From Patescibacteria group bacterium UBA4664 (GTDB taxonomy: Bacteria > Patescibacteriota > Saccharimonadia > CAILAD01 > BJGX01): 32,575 nt of DNA. Each line of letters starts with the position of its first letter. The stretch's first letter is position 1. The translations under genes were made by a program, and so were the position numbers. Where the stretch lies: contig CALRCL010000007.1 of NCBI GenBank assembly GCA_943354575.1, positions 1 to 32,575 on the forward strand, in the 5' to 3' direction. The notes beneath the pieces are model-generated. The model did no database searches. It saw only the letters and a list, made by a program, of their open reading frames with translations, and was not told the origin of the DNA. Shown piece after piece: positions 17,791-26,051 of the stretch.

Positions 17791-17872
17791 CTAAATTGTA
17801 TGGCAAATATTTATACTATACTGTAGCTATAATATACAATAGTATCAAGACAAGCAAAAGAGTTATAAAAAA

Positions 17873-19060
17873 ATGAAGCATATTAAGCCAAATCCAAACT
17901 CAGATTACCAGCCCATTCCTGCTCACCGACTTCACGAAGGCGAGGAGGTTAGCTTAGGTTTATCCGAGAATCGGTTCGAGCCCGAGCTACACGCCAAACA
18001 TGCCGCCAGTATAGACCCCACAGAAACATCGGCTACTAGAGTTTATCGTGCTGCTGAGGCTAAACAGCACCGTATCGCTGCTCACGCCAGCGGCGATCTT
18101 AATGGACACCTGCGCCAGCACAACCAGCCAAAAGTCGAGTCCCAGACCCAACCTCGTATTAATCTGCATCCAAATACCCACAAAGCTATCTCGGCCTCAG
18201 CTTCAAAGGTCTCTAAGAAGCGGGCAGCACTCAATAAAATAAGATTGATCAGATCTCATAAGCATTGGCACAATGCCAAGCTCGTATTCGGTACGGTTCT
18301 GGTGTTTGTATTGGTATTTAATTCCCAGTGGTTCATATCGCAATTGATGTATCTCTTTAATAAGCCTAGCAATAATACTGTTCAGGATGTTGCTGTAACC
18401 CAGCCCACAATTGAAACTGCTCAGGCCGAAGTCGTGGGCCCAGCTAACGAAATTATAATTCCTAAAATCGGAGTTACGGCTCCTCTGGTGTTCCCCAAAA
18501 CTAATGTCGAGACAGAAGTTTTGCAGGCTCTCAAGTCTGGAGTTGCACATTATTATGGCACAGCCTATCCGGGTGAGCCTGGCAACTCAGTGTTTTTTGG
18601 ACATTCCAGCGGCGACTGGTGGGAAGCAGGCAATTACAAGTTTATTTTTGTCATACTAGAAAAACTTTCCATCGGAGACACCTACGAAATACATTATAAT
18701 TCTCGCAAGTATATCTACCAGGTAGAAGAAACCAAGGTTGTATCTCCGACCGACCTGAGCGTATTAAACCAAACATCCTACCCAAGCTCCACTCTTATCA
18801 CCTGCACGCCTCCAGGAACAAGCTGGCAGAGATTCGTGGTACGAGCCAAACAAATTGCACCAGCCTACCAAAAGCCTGAACAACCCAAAATATCTGCCAG
18901 CCCTGCAGCCACGAGCGGCCAGGCCACACTGCCTTCTGCATCTAAGAGTATCTGGGAACAAATTACGAGTTTTCTAGGTACATTGTTTGGTGATAGCAAT
19001 AAAGATCAGCCACAGTCAAATCAGCCGATTCAAACAAAATATCTACCGGAAGTTAATTAA
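17873..19060 (+). CDS. Sortase (class D/E-like) with long N-terminal cytoplasmic region
   Basis: TM segment LVFGTVLVFVLVFNSQWFI; catalytic His (VFFGHSSGDWW), Cys (STLITCTPPGT) and Arg (WQRFVVRA). Confidence 0.9.
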   Translation: MKHIKPNPNSDYQPIPAHRLHEGEEVSLGLSENRFEPELHAKHAASIDPTETSATRVYRAAEAKQHRIAAHASGDLNGHLRQHNQPKVESQTQPRINLHPNTHKAISASASKVSKKRAALNKIRLIRSHKHWHNAKLVFGTVLVFVLVFNSQWFISQLMYLFNKPSNNTVQDVAVTQPTIETAQAEVVGPANEIIIPKIGVTAPLVFPKTNVETEVLQALKSGVAHYYGTAYPGEPGNSVFFGHSSGDWWEAGNYKFIFVILEKLSIGDTYEIHYNSRKYIYQVEETKVVSPTDLSVLNQTSYPSSTLITCTPPGTSWQRFVVRAKQIAPAYQKPEQPKISASPAATSGQATLPSASKSIWEQITSFLGTLFGDSNKDQPQSNQPIQTKYLPEVN

Positions 19061-20446
19061 TCCACCCCTGGGTTCAAGACTGTAGTAGTTTATTTTTCCG
19101 GCAATCAAAAATACAACACTCTTGCTGTCGAGCAGGGTAGCAATTTTATAGTCCGACAGCAAAGTAGCATTGGGCGGAATTTTTAATAAGTTGAAGCCAT
19201 TATAGTCGATTATAAATAGGCCGTTCGGCTTTTTAAGCAACATCTGGTATTTGGTGAGCCAGTTTATCTGCCCAATGTCTGCTAGCAAAATACTATAACG
19301 GTCTGTAAATTCGATATCTATCGTCCTTAGCTTGGAGGCTTGAACAAATGATAAAAATCGTCCATTAGGGTTAAAGTTTGGAAGCGAAGTATCGAGCCCG
19401 ATCAGAGAGGAAAGATTTTTGCCATCTTTTTGTCTAAATATTGTCAAACTATTGTTGTCAGGGTTTGTGATTGCAGCAACCAAGTCGTTGCCTATTTTGC
19501 TAGAGAGAATTTTTAGTGGCTTGGTCGAGCTAGGGTATTGGTACAAAACCTTGCGGTTGTTGCCATCATAATCATAGCTCACCAAGAGCTGCGCGGTATC
19601 GGTAGGGCTAATATTTTCGATTGTCAAAATACCGTCTTTGGTCAAATCAAGGGCCGTAACGTTGGCCATTGGTAGCGAGGAAAGCTTTTTGCTATCAACA
19701 TTGACACGGCTTATTTTGCCAGCCTGCAAGTTATAAATATCTTTATTATTTCTAGGGCTAATTCGTATATAAGCTAGCGGCTGGTTAAAAAGCTTATTGA
19801 GGTCAAAGAGTTCTCCCGAGCTTGTGTTGACCCAAAAATATGCAGTGCTCGCATCGTCATAGACAGCTCGCGTCACCAGGGACCCAGCATCGTTACTAAT
19901 TTGGGTGTCGACCTGTCTAATTGGCGTCTTAATTGAGTCATTAACAGGTAGCTCGGCAACCTTGCGGAGCTCATAGTTCGACTTAACTTCGTATACCAGA
20001 CCCGGGTTGTCTATGAATGCATAAATTTTATTCTTTTCAGGGCTTGACACTATGTCCGTAAAAACCAGATTGCTTTCGATTTGTTTAGATTCGATGACCT
20101 TCGGAACTAGCAGGGCGTAATTTGCAAAAGTGACCTCGCCTGGCTTAACAAAAAAGTTAGCTTTCCAGTCGTAGTAATCTGCCAAGGAGTATTCAACGCT
20201 AATCGTACCAGTCTTGACGGACTCTAGGCGGTATGGAGTTTTTTGCGATATTAGTTTGGAATTTACTTTGATACTTGCTCCACCCGGATTAGATCCAAGT
20301 AGTGCCAGGCCAGTCGTAAAAATTTCGCCTCGGAAAATGTCTATATTGTAACCAGAAGCTAATCCAACAAGCAGGATGGTACCAATTGATACTAGGATAG
20401 TACCAATAGTTATAGTCAGCGAAGAGCGTGTTTTTTGTGATATCAT
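19043..20446 (-). CDS. Membrane-anchored PEGA-domain protein with a beta-propeller-like C-terminal region
   Basis: N-terminal TM (TITIGTILVSIGTILLVGLASG); PEGA-like SNPGGASIKVNSKLISQKTPYRLESVKTGTISVEYSLADYYDWKANFFVKPGEVTFANYALLVP. Confidence 0.75.
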   Translation of the reverse strand: MISQKTRSSLTITIGTILVSIGTILLVGLASGYNIDIFRGEIFTTGLALLGSNPGGASIKVNSKLISQKTPYRLESVKTGTISVEYSLADYYDWKANFFVKPGEVTFANYALLVPKVIESKQIESNLVFTDIVSSPEKNKIYAFIDNPGLVYEVKSNYELRKVAELPVNDSIKTPIRQVDTQISNDAGSLVTRAVYDDASTAYFWVNTSSGELFDLNKLFNQPLAYIRISPRNNKDIYNLQAGKISRVNVDSKKLSSLPMANVTALDLTKDGILTIENISPTDTAQLLVSYDYDGNNRKVLYQYPSSTKPLKILSSKIGNDLVAAITNPDNNSLTIFRQKDGKNLSSLIGLDTSLPNFNPNGRFLSFVQASKLRTIDIEFTDRYSILLADIGQINWLTKYQMLLKKPNGLFIIDYNGFNLLKIPPNATLLSDYKIATLLDSKSVVFLIAGKINYYSLEPRGGLINFR

Positions 20447-20518
20447 ATTGTTATAGCTTAGACTGTATTATAAACCACAAAGCACCAGAGCTAAACACTT
20501 TAATTGAGGAATACAAAC

Positions 20519-21775
20519 TTGCAAAAATTAATTATAAATGGCCCCACTAAACTTGAAGGGGTAATAAAAACTGCTGGCAGCAAAAACCACGTCCTACCAA
20601 TGTTATCGGCTATGCTACTAACCACAGAAGATGTCACAATCCATAACATACCAGCAATCGCCGATGCCGAAGTGATGATTGAGATACTAGAGCTCTTTGG
20701 AGTTCGTGTCGAGCGTACCGGAAGCAGTGTTATTTGTAACGCCAAAGATGCCCAGCCCAAGGCCATTCCGGCAGCACTAACCCAACGGCTACGGGCCTCA
20801 CTATTGATCCTGGGCCCAGCCCTAGCACGCTTCGGTGAGGTTGAAATGGGCATGCCAGGTGGTGATATTATTGGAGCCAGGCCAATCGATGCCCACCTCA
20901 ACGGGCTCAAGAGCTTGGGAGCAAAAATCGATTCTAGTACGGATTCTATCAAGCTCACTGGCAAGCTGACAGGTGGCCGAGTAGTACTCGGTGAAATAAG
21001 TGTTACGGCTACAGAGAACCTAATCTTGGCAGCAGTTTTAACTCCAGGAGTTAGTGAAATCAGAATGGCAGCCACAGAGCCACATATCGTTGCGCTATGT
21101 GAGTTTTTAAACAGTCTCGGAGCTAAAATATCGGGTATTAGCTCACATACTCTACTGGTAGAGGGTGTTGAAAATTTGCATGGTGGTGAGGGCGAAATCA
21201 TCCCAGATTACCTGGAGAGTGGAACGCTGGCTATTGCAGCTGCCGCGTCCCGTGGAAACCTAGTAATAGAGGATTTTATTATTAATGACCACGACGGACT
21301 TTTGAATGTTTTTAATCGCATGGGGGTTAATTATAAGATTCTGAGCGAAAGAAAGCTCCAGATTTTGCCATCTAAAAAACTTCTTGCAGCCAAAATTAGA
21401 ACCGATATATACCCCGGTTTTCCAAGCGATTTGCAGGCGCCTATGGCGGTTTTATTTACTCAGGCGGAAGGCGTATCTGAGATTTTCGAGACTATGTACG
21501 AGGGGCGATTGCAGTACCTCTTTGAACTTCAAAGAATGGGCGCCCACGTTAATTTGCGTGATAGCCATATCGGCTTGGTTGAAGGGCCAACTACGCTTCA
21601 CGGCACCGACTTGGTGTCTTTCGATGTTCGAGCCGGAGCGACCATCCTGATTGCGGCAGTTATTGCCCATGGCACAACCACAATCGACAGAATCGAACAC
21701 ATCGACCGAGGTTACGAACATTTCGATGGCCGGCTAAGGGCTCTGGGAGCTAACATTTCGAGAATCAGCACTTAA
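20519..21775 (+). CDS. murA: UDP-N-acetylglucosamine 1-carboxyvinyltransferase
   Basis: QKLIINGPTKLEGVIKTAGSKNHVLPMLSA; MPGGDIIGARPIDAHLNGLKSLGA; YPGFPSDLQAPM. Start refined to TTG 20519 behind TGAGGA. Confidence 0.93.
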   Translation: MQKLIINGPTKLEGVIKTAGSKNHVLPMLSAMLLTTEDVTIHNIPAIADAEVMIEILELFGVRVERTGSSVICNAKDAQPKAIPAALTQRLRASLLILGPALARFGEVEMGMPGGDIIGARPIDAHLNGLKSLGAKIDSSTDSIKLTGKLTGGRVVLGEISVTATENLILAAVLTPGVSEIRMAATEPHIVALCEFLNSLGAKISGISSHTLLVEGVENLHGGEGEIIPDYLESGTLAIAAAASRGNLVIEDFIINDHDGLLNVFNRMGVNYKILSERKLQILPSKKLLAAKIRTDIYPGFPSDLQAPMAVLFTQAEGVSEIFETMYEGRLQYLFELQRMGAHVNLRDSHIGLVEGPTTLHGTDLVSFDVRAGATILIAAVIAHGTTTIDRIEHIDRGYEHFDGRLRALGANISRIST

Positions 21776-21794
21776 GCTTTGAGCCTTAACCTGT

Positions 21795-21800
21795 TAGAAT
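21795..21800 (+). promoter_or_regulatory. Extended -10 element 6 nt upstream of mreB ATG
   Basis: TGT-TAGAAT-atctgt-ATG. Confidence 0.45.
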
Positions 21801-21806
21801 ATCTGT

Positions 21807-22814
21807 ATGTTTAATAAACGCATCGCAATAGACTTGGGCACCGCTAACACCCGAGTTTATATACCTAAAAAAGGCCTGGTAGCCAACGAGCCATCGGTGG
21901 TTGCCATTAGTGTTGATGATAATCGGATATTGGCAATTGGCAACGACGCCAAGGAGATGCTTGGGCGCACCCCAGACACTATAGTTGCCTCCAAGCCTCT
22001 TCGTAATGGTGTGATTGCGAACTATCGAATCACCGAAGCTCTACTGAAGTATTTTTTGAACAAAATATCGGGCCATATTCGACTGACTCGACCAGAGCTA
22101 ATGATAAGCGTACCGACCGGAATTACATCCACCGAACGTAGGGCGGTAATCGATGCCGCAACGGCGGCAGGAGCCAAAAAAGTTTATATCATCAGAGCAC
22201 CCGTTGCCGCGGCGATTGGAGCCAACGTACCGATTGCCGCACCGGCCGGAAACCTGATAGTAGATATCGGCGAGGGTACGACCGAGGTTGCCATCATCTC
22301 GCTCGGTGGTATTGTAGCCGAGAGCTCAGTTCGTATCGGTGGCGGACGCATTAGCTCAGCGATTGCCGAGCATATTAGAAAACGCCATGGACTAGTGATA
22401 GGCGTTCAGACCTCGGAAGAAATCAAAAAAAAGATAGGCTCGGCTACGGCACTCGATCAGCCCAAAACAATGCAGGTTAGGGGCCGCGACGTAGTAGGTG
22501 GCTTGCCAAAAACAATCGAAGTAACTAGCACCGAGGTAACCTCAGCTATCAAAGAGCGACTCGACGAGATCCTTTTGGCCGTCAAAGCTGTTCTGGAGCA
22601 AACTCCACCAGAGCTTTCTAGCGATATCATTGACCGCGGCATGATAATTACCGGTGGTGGTGCATTGCTTCGTAATATCGACAAGCTAATGACCAAGGTT
22701 ACAGGTGTGCCCGCCTACATTGCAGAGGACCCTATGCTTTGTGTCATCAAGGGGGCTGGGACAGCAGTAGAGCACCTCGACGAATATATTAGGAGCGTAG
22801 TGACAAATAAATGA
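21807..22814 (+). CDS. mreB: Rod shape-determining protein MreB (divergent active site)
   Basis: Phosphate-1 IAIDLGTANTRVYI, phosphate-2 IVDIGEGTTEVAIISLGG, adenosine motif GMIITGGGALLRNID, EQTPPELSSDIIDRG. Confidence 0.93.
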   Translation: MFNKRIAIDLGTANTRVYIPKKGLVANEPSVVAISVDDNRILAIGNDAKEMLGRTPDTIVASKPLRNGVIANYRITEALLKYFLNKISGHIRLTRPELMISVPTGITSTERRAVIDAATAAGAKKVYIIRAPVAAAIGANVPIAAPAGNLIVDIGEGTTEVAIISLGGIVAESSVRIGGGRISSAIAEHIRKRHGLVIGVQTSEEIKKKIGSATALDQPKTMQVRGRDVVGGLPKTIEVTSTEVTSAIKERLDEILLAVKAVLEQTPPELSSDIIDRGMIITGGGALLRNIDKLMTKVTGVPAYIAEDPMLCVIKGAGTAVEHLDEYIRSVVTNK

Positions 22815-24088
22815 GCAAGATCCGCAAAATAACAGCTGAAATATCTCAACAGCTAATCGGTATTGGCACTCTCACGATACTGCTGCTGATGCCCTTCCAT
22901 GCCTTTATGAGCATTTATATTGGCTACCTTGGAGCAAACAGGACTATTGTTCAATCCTGGAAAGAAGTTCTAATTTTGACGATGGGATTTTTATGGCTAA
23001 TCTATCAAGCCTCCAAAAAAAGCTTAGCTTTCAAGCTCGATTCCACTAACATCCTCTTCGGCTCGATTATCATATTCACATTGCTTATTACATTTTTTGT
23101 CAGGCCTAATTCGGACGCTGTGCTACTAGGGGTCAAGACAAATCTTGTTGCAATTGCACTGTATTTTATTGCCCAGACCCCACTCGCCAAACAATCAATT
23201 CTTAAAACAAAACTATTCTGGATTGTTGTGGCACCGGCTTTGGTGGTATCGCTATTGGCAATTATGCAGAGCTTCTTTATACCGCCAGATTTTTTGTCAA
23301 ATTTTGGTTATAACTCCAACACCATTAACCCCAGGCAGATTATCGATGGGTCCATCGACTTTTTGAGGTCATTTTCTACACTTGGAGGACCAAATCAGCT
23401 CGGTTCGTACTTGGTAGTACCATTGGTCTTTGTATTGGTCTATGGGATAAGGTTAAAAAAGTGGTGGCTACTGGCGTGCGGGCTACCAATTACAGCTGGT
23501 ATCGTGCTGAGCTTTTCCAGAAGTGCCTGGATCGGTGCAATAATTGGCGTATTGGTAGCGATATTTATAGCAATCGATAAAAAGTGGAGACTATATTTTG
23601 CGATCGCTTCTGGTGTTTTCATATGTCTAGTTTCGGTGCTGGTAATAACCCAAATTAATAGTAATACTGCCATAGAAAACGTCCTATTGCATGGCCGTTA
23701 TTTTGAAAATAGGATAGAGGGCTCCGACAAAGGCAGGTTAGAATCTGTAGTGGCAACCTCTGCCGAAATAATTAATAGCCCATTTGGACATGGCCTTGGT
23801 TCGGCTGGTCCGTCGAGCTTTAAGGCTGACAACCCTGTTATTCCAGAAAATTGGTACCTCCAGATAGCCTACGAAATCGGCCTAGCTGGTCTTTTGCTAT
23901 ATATACTGGCTTTTGCCAGCCTGACAAGAGACTTTGTACGCAACAAATCAGATTTGCTGGCAAGCAGCTTGCTAGCGGCTACTCTTGCCATACTGGTTAT
24001 GAACTTGTTTTTACAAACCTGGGCAGATTCGACGCTAGTACTGATGATGTTTGCCTTATACGGTATATTTAAGGCGAATAACAAATGA
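22811..24088 (+). CDS. O-antigen ligase/polymerase-like (Wzy/RfaL) membrane protein
   Basis: Multi-TM; GLPITAGIVLSFSRSAWIGAIIGVLVAIFIA and PENWYLQIAYEIGLAGLLLYI resemble the O-antigen ligase family; ATGA overlap with mreB. Confidence 0.8.
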   Translation: MSKIRKITAEISQQLIGIGTLTILLLMPFHAFMSIYIGYLGANRTIVQSWKEVLILTMGFLWLIYQASKKSLAFKLDSTNILFGSIIIFTLLITFFVRPNSDAVLLGVKTNLVAIALYFIAQTPLAKQSILKTKLFWIVVAPALVVSLLAIMQSFFIPPDFLSNFGYNSNTINPRQIIDGSIDFLRSFSTLGGPNQLGSYLVVPLVFVLVYGIRLKKWWLLACGLPITAGIVLSFSRSAWIGAIIGVLVAIFIAIDKKWRLYFAIASGVFICLVSVLVITQINSNTAIENVLLHGRYFENRIEGSDKGRLESVVATSAEIINSPFGHGLGSAGPSSFKADNPVIPENWYLQIAYEIGLAGLLLYILAFASLTRDFVRNKSDLLASSLLAATLAILVMNLFLQTWADSTLVLMMFALYGIFKANNK

Positions 24089-25185
24089 AGATCGCCATAG
24101 TCCATGATTGGCTCAACCAAAAGGTTGGTGGCGGCGAAAATGTGGTATTTGAACTAGCCAAATTATATCCGCAGGCCGATATCTTTACGCTAGTTTATAA
24201 TCCAAAAAAGTTCGATCAATACCTCGCAAAAAGAACCATAGTCGAATCAAGGCTAAGATATTTTCCTAACTTCATAAAAAAGCGGCCGAAGCTACTGCTG
24301 CCATTTATTAAAAACGCTATCGGTAAATGGTCTTTTGACGAATATGATCTTGTCATTAGTACATCATCGGCATGGGCCAAAAACATCAACTTTAATAAAC
24401 CAACAAGGCATATCTGCTACTGCTTTAGCCCAGCCAGAATGCTCTGGGATAGCTGGCCTCGCTACCTGACAGATCAAAAGCTCGGACCGGTCGGTAGATT
24501 CTACATCACCAGATTGGTATCAAAGCTAAGATTATGGGACTATTACCAGGCCCAAAACGGTACGCAGTTTATTGCTATCAGCGAATATATTGCCAAGCGA
24601 ATTAAAAAATACTACCATCTCGAAAGCACAATAGTATACCCACCGGTAGAGCTGGCTAATTTTGTAGGTCTCAAAACCAAAAAAGAACCTTACTATCTGG
24701 TGCTCTCGGTTTTGGCGAAGTACAAAAATATCGAACTCGCCATTAAGGCTTTTCGTGCCTCGGGACATCAGCTGATAGTGGCCGGTGATGGACCTGATGC
24801 CGATCGCCTACGCGGCATCGCCGAAGGGGCTGACAATATCAGTTTTGTTGGTCGAGTTAGTGATAGCGACAAGGTCAATCTGCTCGCTAGTGCCAAGGGA
24901 TTCGTTTTTTGTAGCATCGAGGACTTCGGCATAACCATGGTCGAATCGATTGCTGCTGGCACAGGAGTAATAGCACTGGCTGGTGGAGGAGCAAATGAAA
25001 TCATAAAAGACGGCCAGACTGGCGTATTTTATGATTCACCCAACGAAGCCAGTCTAAACCGAGCAATCGTAAAATATGAGGCAACTATTTTGAAAGCCCC
25101 CAGCTTTAACAATAGCTATATCTTTGATAAGTTCGATAAAGACAATTTTATAAAAGCGATTAGTAGGGCAGCAGTTGGAAAATAA
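24085..25185 (+). CDS. GT4-family glycosyltransferase
   Basis: VHDWLNQKVGGGENVVFELAKLYP; FVFCSIEDFGITMVESIAAGTGVIALAGGGANEII; ATGA overlap with the preceding gene. Confidence 0.88.
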   Translation: MKIAIVHDWLNQKVGGGENVVFELAKLYPQADIFTLVYNPKKFDQYLAKRTIVESRLRYFPNFIKKRPKLLLPFIKNAIGKWSFDEYDLVISTSSAWAKNINFNKPTRHICYCFSPARMLWDSWPRYLTDQKLGPVGRFYITRLVSKLRLWDYYQAQNGTQFIAISEYIAKRIKKYYHLESTIVYPPVELANFVGLKTKKEPYYLVLSVLAKYKNIELAIKAFRASGHQLIVAGDGPDADRLRGIAEGADNISFVGRVSDSDKVNLLASAKGFVFCSIEDFGITMVESIAAGTGVIALAGGGANEIIKDGQTGVFYDSPNEASLNRAIVKYEATILKAPSFNNSYIFDKFDKDNFIKAISRAAVGK

Positions 25186-25999
25186 CAAAATACATATTTT
25201 GGGGGTTAGGATCGACCTTCTGACTATCGCTCAGATAAACCAGCTTATTATTGAGCAAGCCAGCAAGCCATATCACCACCCAATGATAGTTTTTAAGCCC
25301 TACGTCGAATTTTTGTCGCTGGCATCGCGCAACAATAATATCAAGGATCTCATTAATAGCTCCGATATTAATGTCGCCGACTCTACCGCAGTGGCTTGGG
25401 CGGCCAGCTACCTATATGGGCGGCCAGCTACGCGCTGGGGTCTAATCTCGCTTTTTAGTAGCCTGGCATTTAGGTTGCAATCAAAAGGCTGGCTGACCCA
25501 AATTGTACCAGAGCAAATGTCTGGGGTTGACCAAACCAAGCCTCTACTTGGGCGGGCCAATCAGCTCAAACTTAAAGTTGGCATAGTTGGTGGCCCAAAA
25601 GACACCACTGCACTCAGCCACTCCCTCGAAGATAGGTATAAGGATATCCAGCTCCAATGCTGGTCTGGTTTTTTTGATACAGCCGACGAAGCTGAACTCG
25701 TCAATCGAATCGCCGATAGCCAGCTAGATATTTTATTTTGTGCAATGGGCTTTCCGAGGCAAGAAAAATTTATTATCAAGCATAAGGATGCCCTTAAGTC
25801 CAAAGTTATTATTGGGGAGGGCGGTAGCTTTGATTACGACCAGCTCGGTGGAGCTATTAAAAGATCTCCAGCCCTTCTAAGAAAGCTGCATTTAGAGTGG
25901 TTCTGGCGTCTAGCCCTGCAGCCGAAGCGACTGCGACGTCAGTTTGCCATACCAAGTTTCATCAAAAAGGTCTATTCAGAGAAAAAACGTATAAAATAA
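25175..25999 (+). CDS. WecG/TagA/CpsF family glycosyltransferase
   Basis: ILGVRIDLLTIAQINQLI; ADSTAVAWAASYLYGRPATRW; LKVGIVGGPKD; ILFCAMGFPRQEKFI; EGGSFDYDQLGGAIKRSPALLRKLHLEWFWRLALQPKR. TTG start. Confidence 0.9.
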   Translation: MENNKIHILGVRIDLLTIAQINQLIIEQASKPYHHPMIVFKPYVEFLSLASRNNNIKDLINSSDINVADSTAVAWAASYLYGRPATRWGLISLFSSLAFRLQSKGWLTQIVPEQMSGVDQTKPLLGRANQLKLKVGIVGGPKDTTALSHSLEDRYKDIQLQCWSGFFDTADEAELVNRIADSQLDILFCAMGFPRQEKFIIKHKDALKSKVIIGEGGSFDYDQLGGAIKRSPALLRKLHLEWFWRLALQPKRLRRQFAIPSFIKKVYSEKKRIK

Positions 26000-26051
26000 C
26001 TTTACGCTTATGTTCAAATAACCTATAATGGTTATATCTAAAAGTATATTT

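Noticed and set aside
20500-21201. 233-aa minus-strand ORF
   Set aside because: Entirely antisense to murA in conserved coding sequence; low-complexity Ser/Pro/Ile translation typical of a shadow ORF.
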